Shown: in pieces, positions 47,292-61,194 of the stretch | Numbering within the stretch: the first letter of the stretch is position 1 | How the letters are laid out: each line of letters starts with the position of its first letter | Assembly: GCA_033065855.1 (NCBI GenBank) | Contig: JAVXUO010002708.1 | Coordinates: 226,340 to 290,339 of the forward strand | Source: Escallonia rubra | Taxonomy: Eukaryota > Streptophyta > Magnoliopsida > Escalloniales > Escalloniaceae | DNA length: 64,000 nucleotides | Direction: 5' to 3' | Made by a program: the position numbers and the translations under genes | Notes under the pieces: generated by a model | Seen by the model: the letters and a program-made list of their open reading frames with translations, nothing else | What the model was told of the DNA's origin: nothing | Databases searched by the model: none

Positions 47292-50200
47292 ATGGCGACG
47301 TGGACCAAGATCGGTAGAATTCTGAGCTCTGTGACACACAAAAAGCCTGATTTCCTTTCTGGGTCTTGCTGTAATGGGGTTGTGAGCAAGATTCGGGCCG
47401 ACCCGTCTGCAGGTATCGGGTCATTCTCCTCCTCGGCCTCGGCGTCTTCTTTGGATTCGGAGGTGTTAGGCTCGAGGTGGGTGGGATTGAAGGATTATGA
47501 GGAGTATAGGAGAGCTCTGTACGGTGGGATCACGCACAAGGCGCTGTTTGTTGATGCTGTTGGCACCCTTGTTGTTCCTTCTCAGCCCATGGCTCAGGTT
47601 GGTTTTTGTTCTTCTATCTATATCTGCTCTTTCTCACTCTCCAACGGTTTTTTTTTGGTGTGGATTTACCAATTATTCCCTTTGTCAATCCACTTTTGGA
47701 AAGAAACCCGGTTTGATCTTGAACAAATTTTTGCTTTGGAACTGAACTCCTAAACTTTCTCCAGCCCTCTGTTTAGTGAGAAAAAATCATCGCTAAACCT
47801 CATTAGTGACGCGTCTGGCAACACTTTCAGCGAGAATGTGCTGCCACTAATTTGGCAAATGTAGCCTAAGCGTTACTGAAATTTGTAGCGCAGTTCGGAG
47901 CAAAATTGTTTCCACTCTCTCTCTCATTTTAGTTGCCCTTGATAATTTCTCGTTCTTTCTTTAGTTTTATTGGATTTGCATTCCCAATTAAGCGTGCCCG
48001 TTTTGGGGGTTTCTTGAGATGATGTTTTGTTTGTGTTGTAGATTTATAGAGAAATTGGGGAGAAGTATGGGGTGCAGTATTCTGAAGGTGAGATACTGAA
48101 CAGATACAGGAGAGCTTATGAGCAGCCCTGGGGAAAATCTCGACTAAGGTGACTTCTTGTTCTAACCCATTCATTCTGTTTCCTCTCGTTATTTTGATAG
48201 ATATATGCCCAATAATTGCATTAGCACGACCATTTTTTTTTTTTTTTTTTCTCCCTTTAGTGTTGATTTGTTTCGTTATATAATATGGAAAAGCGACTTT
48301 ATCTTCTTGCAAAGTGGTGTATTTATTAGCTAACAAATCATAACTCTCCTTTGATATGATAACCAGTTTTGCCGATTCGGCACTTAGTTCACATCTTTAA
48401 ATAGAACTCCGTTTGTACCTAAATAAGTGTCCTCTTGAGACCCAGTTTGAGGAGAACTACTTGAGTACGATAAATGAGAGACTCAGTTGCTTATATTTTC
48501 AGTGCTACCCCTATTAATGATGTTTCTTACGATATTGTTTGTGTAGTTACCAGCAATTAATGCATAACATGTTGGAAAGAGTCTCATTTGACCCCTAGTT
48601 CTTAGCCAATACCGGTTTATCTGGAAAACTGTCATTAATAAGTGCCTAACTTTTCAAAGTGTTTCATTTATTTTGGGGCAACTAGAAATAGAAAGGAGGA
48701 CATTTATTTAAGGGCGGGGGTATTAGTCCCGTAGAACTTTCCTTTATCACGTGGATATGATTTGTATCGATGCTTGAAAAATTACCATAAATCAGAGGCT
48801 TGACGAGTTACTTCTTGAAGGGACTCGTATATGATACCAGAGGTCTATGATTCCTCCGCATACAAAGGTTATGAATCATTGGGTTGCTCACTCGCAAGTC
48901 TGAACAAATTTCCTCACTAAACATAGTCACGGCTATGGAAGTAGTCTCTGAACAGTTAGTCAGCATATTTCTTGTTGTTCTTTTTGTGTCTTTTGGTGCT
49001 GGAGGGGAAGGGGTTGAGGATTACAAATCAACTGAGACCAACTGTCACTTGTATCAATCTCTTTTAGTTAGTTGACTCTATCCCAAAATTTGCAAACGTC
49101 ATTGCTTTACTACTTCTTTCGTATAATCGGAAGAGCTACCCAGTGGTTAAGCGATGATACTTGGGGTCTGTACCTTCTTTCTTCACCTTTCTTATCCTAT
49201 GACAAAAAGCTAGGTGATCTCTCTATATAGGTGCATAATGGTTAAGCGATGATACTTCGGGTCTTACCTTCTATAACATTCTCAATTACCTGGACTTCAT
49301 GAATCTATCAAAGACCCGTGAAGAACAGCCACACGAGGATAAAGCCAGGGCATGTGTCTGGCACCTCTCATCAGATGCGCCACTAGCATGTATGTCTAGT
49401 AACTTGAGTTCATGAAACAATTGTAAGGAACAAGACCTTTGTGTGCTAGTTATGTTGTGTGCTAGTTATATTGTGTAGTAGTTTCAAGACAAGCCCAGTC
49501 GACAGATTCTATGTGTAATAGAGACATCAAACGTTCATTCAGCCGAGAAGTTTTAGCATTAAAATGGATCCTCTGGTAATTTATGTGACAACTTCCATCC
49601 TGAAATGGTAAGCCTGTAAGGAAGTGTAAAAGTTTGCCCCTTTAGTTTCCAAAAGCTCCATTAACTACTACTGCACTGATTGCTTTATTTAACTCTTTTT
49701 ATGCTAAATCTGTTTGTGCAACTGCCCATGGTTGTTCAGATTGCTAGATTGGGGCTTTCTGATGTTCTTTTAATCAAGTTCATGAAACATGAATCATTTG
49801 TGGACCTGTGTATGAATTGATAAATTTTACTTTTAGTGTCTTGTAAGCAGACCACTTATTGATTCCTGTGAAATTATTTTTCCCACAAGTATTTTTAATG
49901 CATTTCTCTTTTCATCTGATATTAGTGTGGTCAATTTTTGAAGATAAGTACTTGTGTATCTACAGATTTGTGGATGATGGGAGACCATTCTGGCAATATA
50001 TAGTCAGTTCATCAACTGGCTGTTCGGACTCTCAGTACTTTGAGGAACTGTACAACTATTATACCACTGAAAAGGTAGGCTTGCTTAAGTTTTTCGTTAC
50101 TTGCCATTTGCTAAGACGTTATCCTGCTTCTGTGTTTCGATTGTTTGCTTGTATTTTATCTTAGGTGTGATAAGCAAGACATTTTCTTCCAAGCTGCTAT

Positions 50201-51572
50201 GTCACTATGTTACTCCTGTTCATAATATTTTACTCCAAAACTTATTTTTTGTTGTTTTTAATAAAAGGCCTGGCATCTCTGCGATCCAAATGCTGAGGAA
50301 GTATTTAAAGCCCTTCGAAAAGCGGGCGTAAAATTGGCTGTTGTGTCAAACTTTGACACGAGATTAAGACCTCTGTTGAGAGCTCTGAATTGTGACCACT
50401 GGTTTGATGCTGTGGCAGTGTCAGCCGAAGTAAGTGACAGCGACACTACAATTAACTTTTGCCTTTGGGTTGCCCAGTTTCTAGATTTTCAAGTCTGTCC
50501 CCATCTCACAGGTTGCAGCAGAGAAGCCAAACCCTATGATTTTTCTCAAAGCTTGTGAGCTGTTAGGAGTAGAACCTGAGGATGCTGTTCATGTTGGGGA
50601 TGATCGTCGGAATGATATATGGGGTGCCAGAGATGCAGGTTGCGACGCTTGGCTCTGGGGAAGTGATGTTTACTCCTTCAAGGAGGTATTTAATGAATTC
50701 ACATTTCATCTGCATGTTTTGTACTCTTTCCTTTTGTCAGAAACTGCATGTTCACTTTAATTGCAATATAAACCGCATGTTACAATTCTACTTAAATGCA
50801 ATGTGCTTTCTGGCAAATCCTAGAGAAAAAGGATGAGGAGAAAAAAAAAGAAAAGGGAGGGGGAGAGAAAGGACACCTAATAATGAGACTCTTATAGTGG
50901 AACAGTGGGAATGCAGAAAAGAATCCACTAATCTGATGATCTTGCCCTATTGAAACTGTAACTTTCCTAAACAGTTGGGACATGTTACACTGTATAATCG
51001 CATACATGCGAAGGTTATTCAACTCGATAGTACTAGGAATACAGACTTTGAAGGCTTAAATACTATAAATAACATTTTATGATTACCCCATCCACCCAAT
51101 TTATTCATGACGCTTGTAATAACACAAACCATGAACACACTTGTACAACTGGTAATATCTACTGGTGATCTGTACGTAACAAATGTTTGGAACTCTATCT
51201 CCCTCCTCCCCCCCCAGACCGTCTCCCCTCCATACTCTTTGATACTTGACCAGAATCAGTTAAAGTTTCCCTTTCCCTGCCCTTCTTTTGGTATATGTGT
51301 TCTCGCGCAGAGGCAATACTTTTTGATGTTTGTTATTTTCTACATCATCTGTGACTCGGGGATCAGAGTACGCTTGTCGCTTAATTTTGAAACCTGGCAA
51401 GTTTATCTAGTTCGTTGTTGTCCCAATTCTGGTCGGTCAAGTTGTAAAAGGAGCCACGCGCTTCCCAACTGTTAATACATGTAACAGCGTTATCTAGTCA
51501 AAAATCCTATAAGAATGAGAGCCATTGCATTTCCTGCTGCAGGTTGCACAAAGGATAGGAGTCCAAGTCTAA
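47292..51572 (+). CDS. HAD-like hydrolase, HDHD3-type (6 exons)
   Basis: Exons are 47292-47597, 48042-48148, 49966-50074, 50268-50429, 50512-50685 and 51543-51572. All introns are GT-AG; the total is 888 nt, 295 aa, with no interruption. Residues 1-60 are Ser/Ala-rich with few acids, possibly an organelle transit peptide. The haloacid dehalogenase motifs are FVDAVGTLVV (nucleophile Asp88), VVSNFDTRL (Ser201), AEKPNP (Lys233) and HVGDDRRNDIWGARDAG (Asp258, Asp259). An alpha-helical cap (GRPFWQYIVSS, YFEELYNYYTTEKAW) lies between motifs I and II. The second Asp of the usual DxD is Val90. I recall this DAVGTL form in plant members of the family, but phosphatase activity should not be assumed. 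The substrate is unknown. The last exon codes only VAQRIGVQV and stop. The gene lies 0.6 kb from the MULE's right end and appears intact. Confidence 0.92.
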
Positions 51573-52269
51573 GCAAAGGAAGTCTCCATCAACTTCTTGT
51601 AGGGTGCAAAAGTTCTTCATCCTGCATCTCCTCATGCCAGTTGTGTATATATTCGGCTCTTGTGTAATCTGTATGCCGGGGATCAGAGATGTAAAGTAGT
51701 GTAAGGATAAATAAAGCAGCAGTTAGTGGTATCCAGTTAGCGAGCCTTTGCTATTTTGCTCTGTTGGAACTTTTCAAGTTGATGATCTAAGGCTGTAGTC
51801 CCGAATGGCTTTAAGAATGCACAAGAAATGTACTAGTCATCTGTGCTGTTTTACTTGAATCTGGCCATGGTCATATATAAGAGTAACAGAGAAGATCTTT
51901 TGTTTGACCTCTGTGAACATTGTCTTGGTAAATTTTCTTCCGTCGTAGCCCATGATTTTGAAACATATTAGGTATGCGCGAGAAAATGAAATACTGTATA
52001 ATGAAGGCCGACTGGTACACCAAAGACCTGAAAACTGAGGCCAAGACCCAAAAGTAAGTGGCGTGAGGAATCAATGGCGCCGTCTCAAGGAAGTCCTCTG
52101 TATCTGGCTAGGTCTAAAATGGAAATGTTTGAAGCCGTTAAAATGGGTCGTTACAAGTACCCTCTCCCAAAAGTTATATCACTCACCATGCATTTTGTGT
52201 TTTGCTTGAGACTGACTCTGTCCAAAATATTTGATCGTGTTTGACTTGCATGTTTATTTAGGACATGAA
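51573..52269. other. 3' flank of the HAD gene
   Basis: The first part is probably 3' UTR. The rest is intergenic with no recognised gene. Confidence 0.5.
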
Positions 52270-52485
52270 TCATATATTTATAAGTTTTTCATTCTATCCC
52301 GAGAGACAAAGAAAAATGTATTGGTGGAGGGATTAAATGTGGAGAGAGAAAATAGAATAAAACAAGTTTTAAAAGGGTAAACATGAAAAAATACCTACAA
52401 AATCTTTCTTAATTTTGAAAGTGATCAACTTTTCTGCGACAGCTCAAAAAGAAAATATGATCAATTTTTTTAGACGAACGGCGTA
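52270..52485. repeat. relict of a Stowaway-type MITE
   Basis: AAAAAGAAAATATGATCAAT near 52448 and GTGATCAACTTTTCTGCGAC near 52421 match, in inverted orientation, the left part of the MITE at 7412-7785. The canonical CTCCCTCCGT end is mutated. Confidence 0.5.
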
Positions 52486-54858
52486 TAAAATAAAAGAAAT
52501 TTTTTTTATCCCTTAGCTCGTCGATAAAACGTGTTATTTGTTTCTTTTGCTTGTTTCTAGCAAAAAAGAACTTTCGTAGGTAACTTTTCGACGATTCAAA
52601 AAGTAAGGTCAATGCTAAAGAAATGGGCTTGTTGTACACGTGGTGATGTTACAAGGAGTGTAGTCTGAGTCAGCTTCGCAATGTGATAGTGTGGGATAAA
52701 GCAAGGGCAGAAAATGGGGCAACCTAGACAGAGCCTCATAAGTGGAAGCGTTGCGAGGGCAAATGCGCAGAGTGAGTAAGGAAGTGACAGCCACAAGTTC
52801 AATGCTCATATTCTTTATGTATCTAGAATTCTTTACATATGAAGTTCTAGATTGAGAAAGTAAAGTGTGCAAATGAAGTGCGTTGTCGTGCATATGCATT
52901 CCAAATCTACAACGTACAGACAATTGAAAGTGTCTTGCATCAAGTGACATGGTGCTCCTTCGAAGTGAATACACCGAGTGTGCACCATGTGCCAGTGTTT
53001 CATTGTACTGACGTTAGATCGTTATACTTGGTTTGCCCTGCACAACTTCACTTTGTCTGTGTAAAAAGGTTATGCCATCGTGGCTAGAGAACGTCTTTGA
53101 ATTAGCCACCAATCCAACACCTTTATTAAGTCTCACAGTGGCGTCAAGAGACACGAAGAATTCGATAGTGGTGGGGAAGTCTGTGTCGCAATGCCAGACA
53201 GACCAGGGGCAATGGCCTCTAGAGACCTACTCACTTCTCATAAGTGACTTGAATGCATGATATTATCGGTATCTATGATCACGGGTGATGTGAATGATGG
53301 ATCAAAGCTTAAACATGCTTAGTGTCACGCAAGTCGCCCAAGTAAAGATAGTATATCAAAGAATTAACCCGTCCTGGAAAAAAGGTCTTTATGCCAGAGT
53401 AGTATATATGAGTCAAGCCCCTCAAAATGTCACTCCCATTAAAGAGTGGATTGAAGTATGTTTCAGGACCAAGGGCAAGGGCTTAGGGTGCAGTGAAGAT
53501 AAGGACTAATGACAGAGGCGTGTTAGTAACATGTGGTAGCAGTGGCACGTCACATAGGCACGACGGGAGTTTGCAAAAAAGTGGTTATGTTACGGAGATT
53601 GAATATACATGGCAACAGGTGTTGCGCCGGGGGCATGTAACTCAGAAATGGTGCATGGGCACCACGATGGATTAATGCTAGGGCACGTAGCATAAAGCCG
53701 ACGCTTAAGCGCAGAGGGCGCAGCGATGCATGGATGGGTTGTAGAGCCCCCAAGAGCCAAGATATGGTTAAGTACAAAAGTCTCAAAGACATGTTGGTGA
53801 CCCAACCAAAGTCTCAAATGAGAAAAGGCTATACATGTGGGGTTATGGGGTGCCCAAAGCAAGGTGCCAAGGCACTCACGGGTGAAAACGGTGCTAAAAT
53901 TTTCATAGGTTAGAAGAAAGGCACCCACTGCACCGATAATGTACGACTTTTGCTACTTATTATCTGATTTTCACCAGTTTAATTTTGACAAAGTCACATC
54001 GCCTCAGCTCAAGGAATCCAGATCACTAGCTGTTTTTTTAACTCTTGTATTAAAGATTCGGTGGAGTCTTCTGTGTAAAGCTGCACTATGCTTTCTGTAT
54101 TCACCTTTGGGTGAAAAACACTTATGTTTATCTATGCTATTCTGCGTTTCTACAAAAAAAAAAGGCATGGAAGCAAAGTGGTCGTAAAGGACTGGCCGAC
54201 CCCTCGAGCGAAAGGCACAAGTCAACCTTCTTGGGAAGGAAGGCCGGCCAACCCCACTTGGGAGAAGGCACGTGGAGATCCTATTTGGCGGGAGAAGGCA
54301 CAATCTTTCAAAAATCTGGATTATTTTTCAATAATATGACAGGACGTGACATTGAGCGTATGCTCTGGGTTCATTCATTGAGTATTTGAATGAACTTAGG
54401 GAGCTAACAACAAGGGTAGGTAGTTGTTACTTTTTATGAGATAACTATCGGTTTTTATTCACCAGAAACTAGAAAGTGGAAATACAGTATATTGACAATA
54501 CTTTGAAATGCATCAGTTAATTTGGTAACCCAATTCCTCTAATTACAAAGTGATTTAACTTTAGTGTAAATGAAAAAGTTTGATTGTTTAACCAATTTCA
54601 AATAGTTTTTACAATCTGTTCTTTATACCCAAAATCCTACCACTTAGAAAACCAAGCGATTAACCTTACAATTCCTCTCTCACAGCTGCCACACTCTCAT
54701 TTCTCTCTTATGCTTTTAATAAGATAATTGGTCTATATTACTTTTAATATAAGAATCGTAGTTAGCTATTTTTCAGTTGATGACTATCTGCTCATTATAC
54801 AAATGTTCTCTTACAGTGTTATAAGTGTATTTCTAGTTTATTTTTCATAAAAAAAACA
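52486..54858. other. intergenic, no recognised gene
   Basis: No domains, repeats or splice-supported frames were identified. Short open frames on both strands look random. Confidence 0.4.
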
Positions 54859-57800
54859 GGGTTAATTACACCCATATCATGAGGTTAGGGTGAAATTACA
54901 CATATGTGCATTAGTTTGTACAAATAACAGTTATATCTGCTGACCAATCAAAGTCATGAAATACATAAGGATTTTAAAAAAAATGTCCATATTACCCATG
55001 ATTTGGAGAATAAATTCCCCCACTTCATCTTCATGAACACTACTGCCGCAACCACCATCATCAACCTCCATCGTGCTGCCATCATCAACCTCCAAATTCT
55101 GCCACCATGCGGCCATCATCAACATCCGAAATCTGCCAGTGCAAGCCCACAACCACATCGTGACGGCCCCTCACCACAAACTCCCAATCATAACCTACCG
55201 ATTTGCAGCCATAACTCAACTGGTGGTGGGCAGAGATAATGGTGAGCCATCTCCAATGATTACGACAACACAACTATTGACAGTTAGCCCAGCACCTCGA
55301 CACCATCCCATCACCAAGGCAGCACCATGTGTCACGACCCGAACCCACAGGTAGGTCCGTGAGCTAGATCCATGACTGGCCGTAGACCCATTCAGACATC
55401 CATTCAGGGCTCTACCAGGCCGTATTTAAAACCTGTATACAATTTTAGAGCCATGCATTTAACTAAACCTCTTAATAAGACTTCGAGTGATACCCAAAGA
55501 TTTTTCCAAAAATATTCTCTACTAAATTCCTCCATAACTGACTAACGTAAATCATCAAAAATCCCATGAAGATCTAAGCTTCAAACAATTCTCGAACATA
55601 AATAAAGTAGAACTACATTCTCTCAAAAGGCTTAAATTAACTTCCTAACGAGCATCTCCATCCTCGTTACCCTCATAGTACTCGGGTTCATCTAAGTGAT
55701 CACCTGAAAACATTTATAAAAGGGGTGAGCTGGGGGCCCAGTAAATACACATACCATATCCCTAAAATAGGTTTCAAAGTCTTAAGCATGCCATGGTTTT
55801 CCTTTTTCAAAATTAGGAATTTAATGTTACTAAAATAAAATTTTAGTCAACATATCTACATACATATATGCACTAGCAGTAAGAGAAATCTCGAAATGGA
55901 ATATAATCAAAAAGAAGGTTCATCAAGAACTGTCACAGTTATTCATAACTTGGTATACTGCGGTCAGCGTATGGTCCCACTGACTAGGACCCAGAATCCC
56001 TCCTCCACCCGGGATAACAAAATGTGGACGCAATGACGAACCACGGTGCAACAGTACTGTGCGTCAACATATGGTCCCGTTGATCAGGACTCGGAATCCA
56101 CTTTCCCCCGTGGATATGGGGCACAATAACCTAGTCAAATTATCATCTCATTCAACATGTACCGAAACATAGTTCATTTACTCACACATAATTCCATGGC
56201 ATTCTATTTCAAATTCTCATCACGAACACAGATGCAATAAAAGTACTTTAAAACTTTCATTTGACTAAAAACAGTATACAATACATAAAAAATTTCAAAT
56301 AGGGTATGAGGAGGAATATGGTAGGGTACTTACCTCGCCCAATAGCTGGTTCTTGTGCTCGCTCAACAGTCGGTTCTAACTCTTGTCTATCGAAACCTAA
56401 ATAACAAACCACATGGGTGTTATTCATCGCCGCTCGAGCATGCCTAAGTATTAAGTTTCTCCCATGGATGTAAAATTACCAAACTATCCCTTAACTTCGG
56501 TAAAATTATTTACCCCCGACACCTAACGTACCGTTACATACCTAGATATAACCAAAGAGAATTTTTTTTAAATAACTAGGTGGGCTTTTCGGACAAGAAT
56601 GGCCTTTCGGAGAATTTTCCGCTCGGAACCCTAAACCGCTCTTTAATTTGAGGGCTAATGTTCATGTTTTCAAAATATATCAAACAGCACCGGAATGCCA
56701 CGAAATATCAGATACTCAAGAGTCACAGTAATTTTAGATCACTGTAAAATTCTAGGCTAAAAATAATTTTGTTCACTATACCAAATAAATTAAAAAAAAA
56801 TGTTTTAAAAAATGAATCATTTGAGACCCTTCCCATGGCTAGAAAAATCTCAGAAAATTTCACGTCGAGGGCCTCGCTAGAATAATGGGAATTTTAGTTT
56901 TTCACTTTGCCTAAATCTGCTTGGAATTGGTCTTTAAAAATATCTTAGTAAACTGTTGTAATAATAGCGCGCTAAGCGATATCTGATCGAGCGCTACTCC
57001 ACTAACAACGTTAAAACTAGCAAAAAAATTTAAAAACTTTCGAAACTTTGGAAACATACTATCTTAGCTACACATAATTATTGTAAAAGTTTTAGAATTT
57101 AATAACTTAATTTACTATTTTAAAATAACCCAAAATCCCTTGTTCAAATAAAATTAGTTAGCATGCTTGCCAAGCTCAAAAAAATCTAAACATTTTCCAG
57201 GTTATTTTAAAAAAATATTATGAGTTACTCTTTTGAACTTCACCAGAATAAGTTCCTAGATATATAAAAAAAAATTAGGAAAGGACCTACCTAAGAAAAT
57301 TTTCCTTTAGCGACACTTTTATGTTCAATAATTGAACTCACTTTTTCCTTCTCTCCCTCTCTGCGCGGACTACCTTCAACCCCACTTACATCCATAATAC
57401 CACACAACCTTACACCAATATATCCTCAATGCATGACTCACGCACGCACACATATATACACACACTGTTGCACAACACTCTCACATTGTATACACACCCA
57501 CACACCGACTGTCACGACCCGAACCCAAGAGTGAGCCTGTGAACCAGGTTCGTGACTGGTCGCAGACCCATTTGGCTCCCACCAAGGGCTCTGCCAGGCC
57601 TTACTCACTAAAATCAATACAACTACAGCGGAAACTGAATCTTATACAACTCCAAAAATAAAACTTCAGTTCTAATCTTAATACAAAAAAACATTTATCA
57701 ACAATTATGAACTTGTCCCAAAAGGCAACAAGAACACTACTTGAAACCCAACTACAACTCCATATATAACTGTATGCCCAAACTCATTACAATCCTTCTT

Positions 57801-59167
57801 ACGATAGCACCTAGTGTAGGATTCAACGTCATCTAGTGTAGTTTCTAGATCTCCACTCTTAATTCTATTCCCACGCTCGTCATCCTTGCCCTACTTTTTA
57901 ACCTGAAATGATAAGTAAGGAATGAGCTTTCACGTGCTTAGTAAGTAACCAGTGATCCAACTAGCTGGACCATAGTACGTCAAAATAATAACTCAGGTTA
58001 CAATATAGCAATTTTAAGAAATGAAATCACGGAGTAAATAATCACTTCTATAAGAAATCATTATGTGAAACGTAATAGAATAAAGGGAACAAATCTAAGG
58101 GCATAAAAATCAGTTAACCCAAAAATGTCATCACCAAACTGTTCCAACCAAACACCGGCTCAAACAATATGTTGCGATCAGCGTTTGGTCCCACTGACTT
58201 GGACCCGTCAGCTTACATCGTCCCACTGACTTGGACACGAAATCATATCTTAGGATAATAATCACAGTGGAAGCAGGAGCGACCACTTAAAGTAGTAATG
58301 CGCATTACGTCAACATACAACTCCCTGTTGACAAGGGTCCACAATCTAACTTTCCCCCGTTAGATGTGGGACACGACAATTGAGTAAGCAAAAATCACCT
58401 TTCCGTTTATCACAATATAATCTTTCAATCATTGATGGTCAAACCATCTCACAACATATCAATAATTTTCCGAACATTTCATAATCATAATAGATCAACA
58501 CCCAAACATCTCATTTGCACCAAGCGCTTCAAATCCAAAATTCATTATAACTTCAAACAAAATAACATCTACATGCTGGTCCAGTTTTTAACAAGAAAAT
58601 AAGCATCGCCATAAACTTTTTGACAAAATTCTTTTCTCCAAGGCAAAAGCAGGTAACGTAGCCAAAATAGTTCATAGCTGATAAACAGTGTATCAAAAGT
58701 AAATAGCATATATGCTTTATAGAAACACTAGTTGAATCAGCAGGTCACTTACAGAACCATTAACCGAATCCTGAAGTTTTTCTCTTAATCTGATCTTAGT
58801 TGCCTTCTATCGTATCTGAACAAACCAATCAACAATAAATCAATCCTAGGCACTTAACTATGTGCTTTCACTCAGGTCACCACCGAGTGTGGAAATTACC
58901 AAAATACTCTTAGGATTGGGTAAAATTACCCAAACACCCCATCTCATACCTAAATCACCAAAACGTTATTCTCATAAGTAAAATCATCAAAATATCCTTA
59001 TTATATGTGAATTTATGCAAAAAAAAATACCTTTTACACGTAAAATTACCAAAATACACCATACGGGTGGTAAATTACCAAAATATCCCCTGGGAGTTTC
59101 CAGCACCGAAAAAATTTCAAAAACATCTTAAAACACTATTTTAAGTATCTCGAAGTCATTTTTGGGT

Positions 59168-61194
59168 TAAAAAATAAGGATAATTGCGTAAAATATCCCT
59201 GTGGTTTGGGGTAGTTGCAAAAACACACATGTTGTTACAAATATTACAAAGACCTCCCTCTAGTGCTTATTTCGTTGCAACTGTTTGACAAATCATCTAA
59301 ATTAACAGAGCGTGCTCTTCACGCTCTTTAAAAATAGGTTTAGTAAAAAAATTATACTTTAAAAAGACAAAAATACCCTCACTTTTTATCTCTTCAATTT
59401 CACCAAAACCTAACCCTAGCCGCCACCTTTGCCAACCACCACCCTAGCCGCCATTGCCCCATCTGCCACCACCCACCTTGGACGCCTCCACTTGCACCAG
59501 CGGATGACACCGAGCCCACCTGCTCCTCTAAATTTCCCGTCAACCACTGACATCTCATTTCCCGTCAGCCGCCAGCCCCGCTACCTTGCGCTGTCGGCGA
59601 AAGCCCCTTCATCACCCCGACACTTACGCCACCGCAACCAGCCCCAATCACCCACCATGTTCCTAACCCTGTCCACCATTCAAACAACAAACCCTAGATT
59701 TACAACCGGTGCCATCCACAACCGGCACCCAATGCCGCAGCTGCCATCACCGTCCGGTTGCACCGAACCGTAATCGCACAAACTAAGATCTAGGGTTTCA
59801 AATCGCATTGTGCGATTTAAACCCTAGATCTGAGTTTGTCCAATCGATCCGGGTAAATCAGTCACATATGGTGTCGTTACCGTTCGAGACAGCCCAATCA
59901 ATCCTAACTTATGTCGCTGCCAGCCCCACCGCGATTGAGCCCAGCCATTTGCTGCGCCGCCGCCAGTCTCGCTGCGATCGAGCCTAGACTCTTACTGCAT
60001 CACCGCCACTAGCCTTAAGCACCCACCACAAAAAATCCTAAATCTTCTGATGTCTTTGGATGGATTGAGATGAACCTAGGTGGAGTTAGGGGTGCAACTT
60101 GGGCAGGCTGGACGGGCCCAAGGGTTAGATCATGACCAGCCCACTCTCCAAAAGTCGTTCCCATATCCAGCCCAGCCCATCTACGGGCCAAATAATATGT
60201 GTCCACGTCAAGCCCATCAAAATTTTGGTGGACACGGGCTGGACGCGGGCTGTCCACGAGTTGTCCATGGTTAAGAATTACTTTAAAAAAAAAACGATTC
60301 CAAAACATATTATTGACCATCCAACTATACAATTTAGTCATGATAATGAAATAAAGTACATTAAAATCTAAAATAAAACTTAAATATAAGCATGGAAACA
60401 ACTATTTGGGACATAATGAGAGAGAAAAAGATAAGAATCTCTAATCCTATAATAAGAAATAAAGTAGAAAATGTAAAGTCTTCAAAGGTCTTTAAACATG
60501 AACAAAAGTGGAAACCGTTGCTCAACCTGGTTCAGAAAAATAAGACAAAAATATGAGCATACCTTTCGCTTTGAAGCTTTGACTTTGTCGAAGTGGGGGC
60601 TGAGAGTTCAGAAAGTACAAAAAATAAATATAGTAGTATTCTATTAGGTTAAGAGTTTGTGGGTCGAGACTGCATAGACTTATGTGATCCACAGTTTTTA
60701 ATGAGTAAAGGAAACAAAATAATTATATATATATTATATAGTTAGACAGGCTGGTTTTCCCATGGGCTGGACGGGCTTGTAGAAACATTTGCCCATGTCT
60801 AGCCCATATTTTTTACGGGCCAAAATTTTAAGCACATGTCCACCACAGTTACTACAAAAATAAGTCCATGCCCATATTTTTGCGGGCTGGCACGGGTTGT
60901 CCACAGGTTACCTGGCCCAAGTTGCACACCTAGGTGCAGTTGGGTTTACCACCAATTTTTTATGCCTTTGGAAGTCACAACTTAGAAATGAAAAACTTAT
61001 AAATGAAAAAATTGATGCATTTCGAAATTATATAGAGGGGCAACTTAGACATTTTCGTCATTCCGTTACGGAAATTTTATGATAGAACACCTTTGTAAGC
61101 TCAGGTGTCTTCCTGCAACTTTTGTAACAAGAGGGGTCATTTTGCAATTATCTCAAACCACAAGGGTATTTTATGCAATTATCCCTAAAAAATA
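59168..61194. mobile_element. 2-kb MULE-like element with 9-bp TSD
   Basis: The element is 59177-61185, flanked by TAAAAAATA on both sides (59168-59176, 61186-61194). It starts AGGATAATTGCGTAAAATAT and ends with the near complement ATTTTATGCAATTATCCC. The arms are about 100 bp or longer, with CTGTGGTTTGGGGTAGTTGC mirrored by GCAATTATCTCAAACCACAA. The interior has a C-rich open frame at 59429-59773 without a recognised domain, and a hAT element. No transposase is present. Confidence 0.85.
60079..60940. mobile_element. 0.85-kb non-autonomous hAT element
   Basis: The element is 60087-60932. Its ends TAGGGGTGCAACTTGGGC and GCCCAAGTTGCACACCTA form an inverted repeat of the Ac-like hAT type. The 8-bp flanks are GGTGGAGT (60079-60086) and GGTGCAGT (60933-60940), one mismatch. 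Subterminal GGGCTGGACGGGC and CGGGCTGG motifs recur near both ends. It carries no transposase. Confidence 0.85.
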
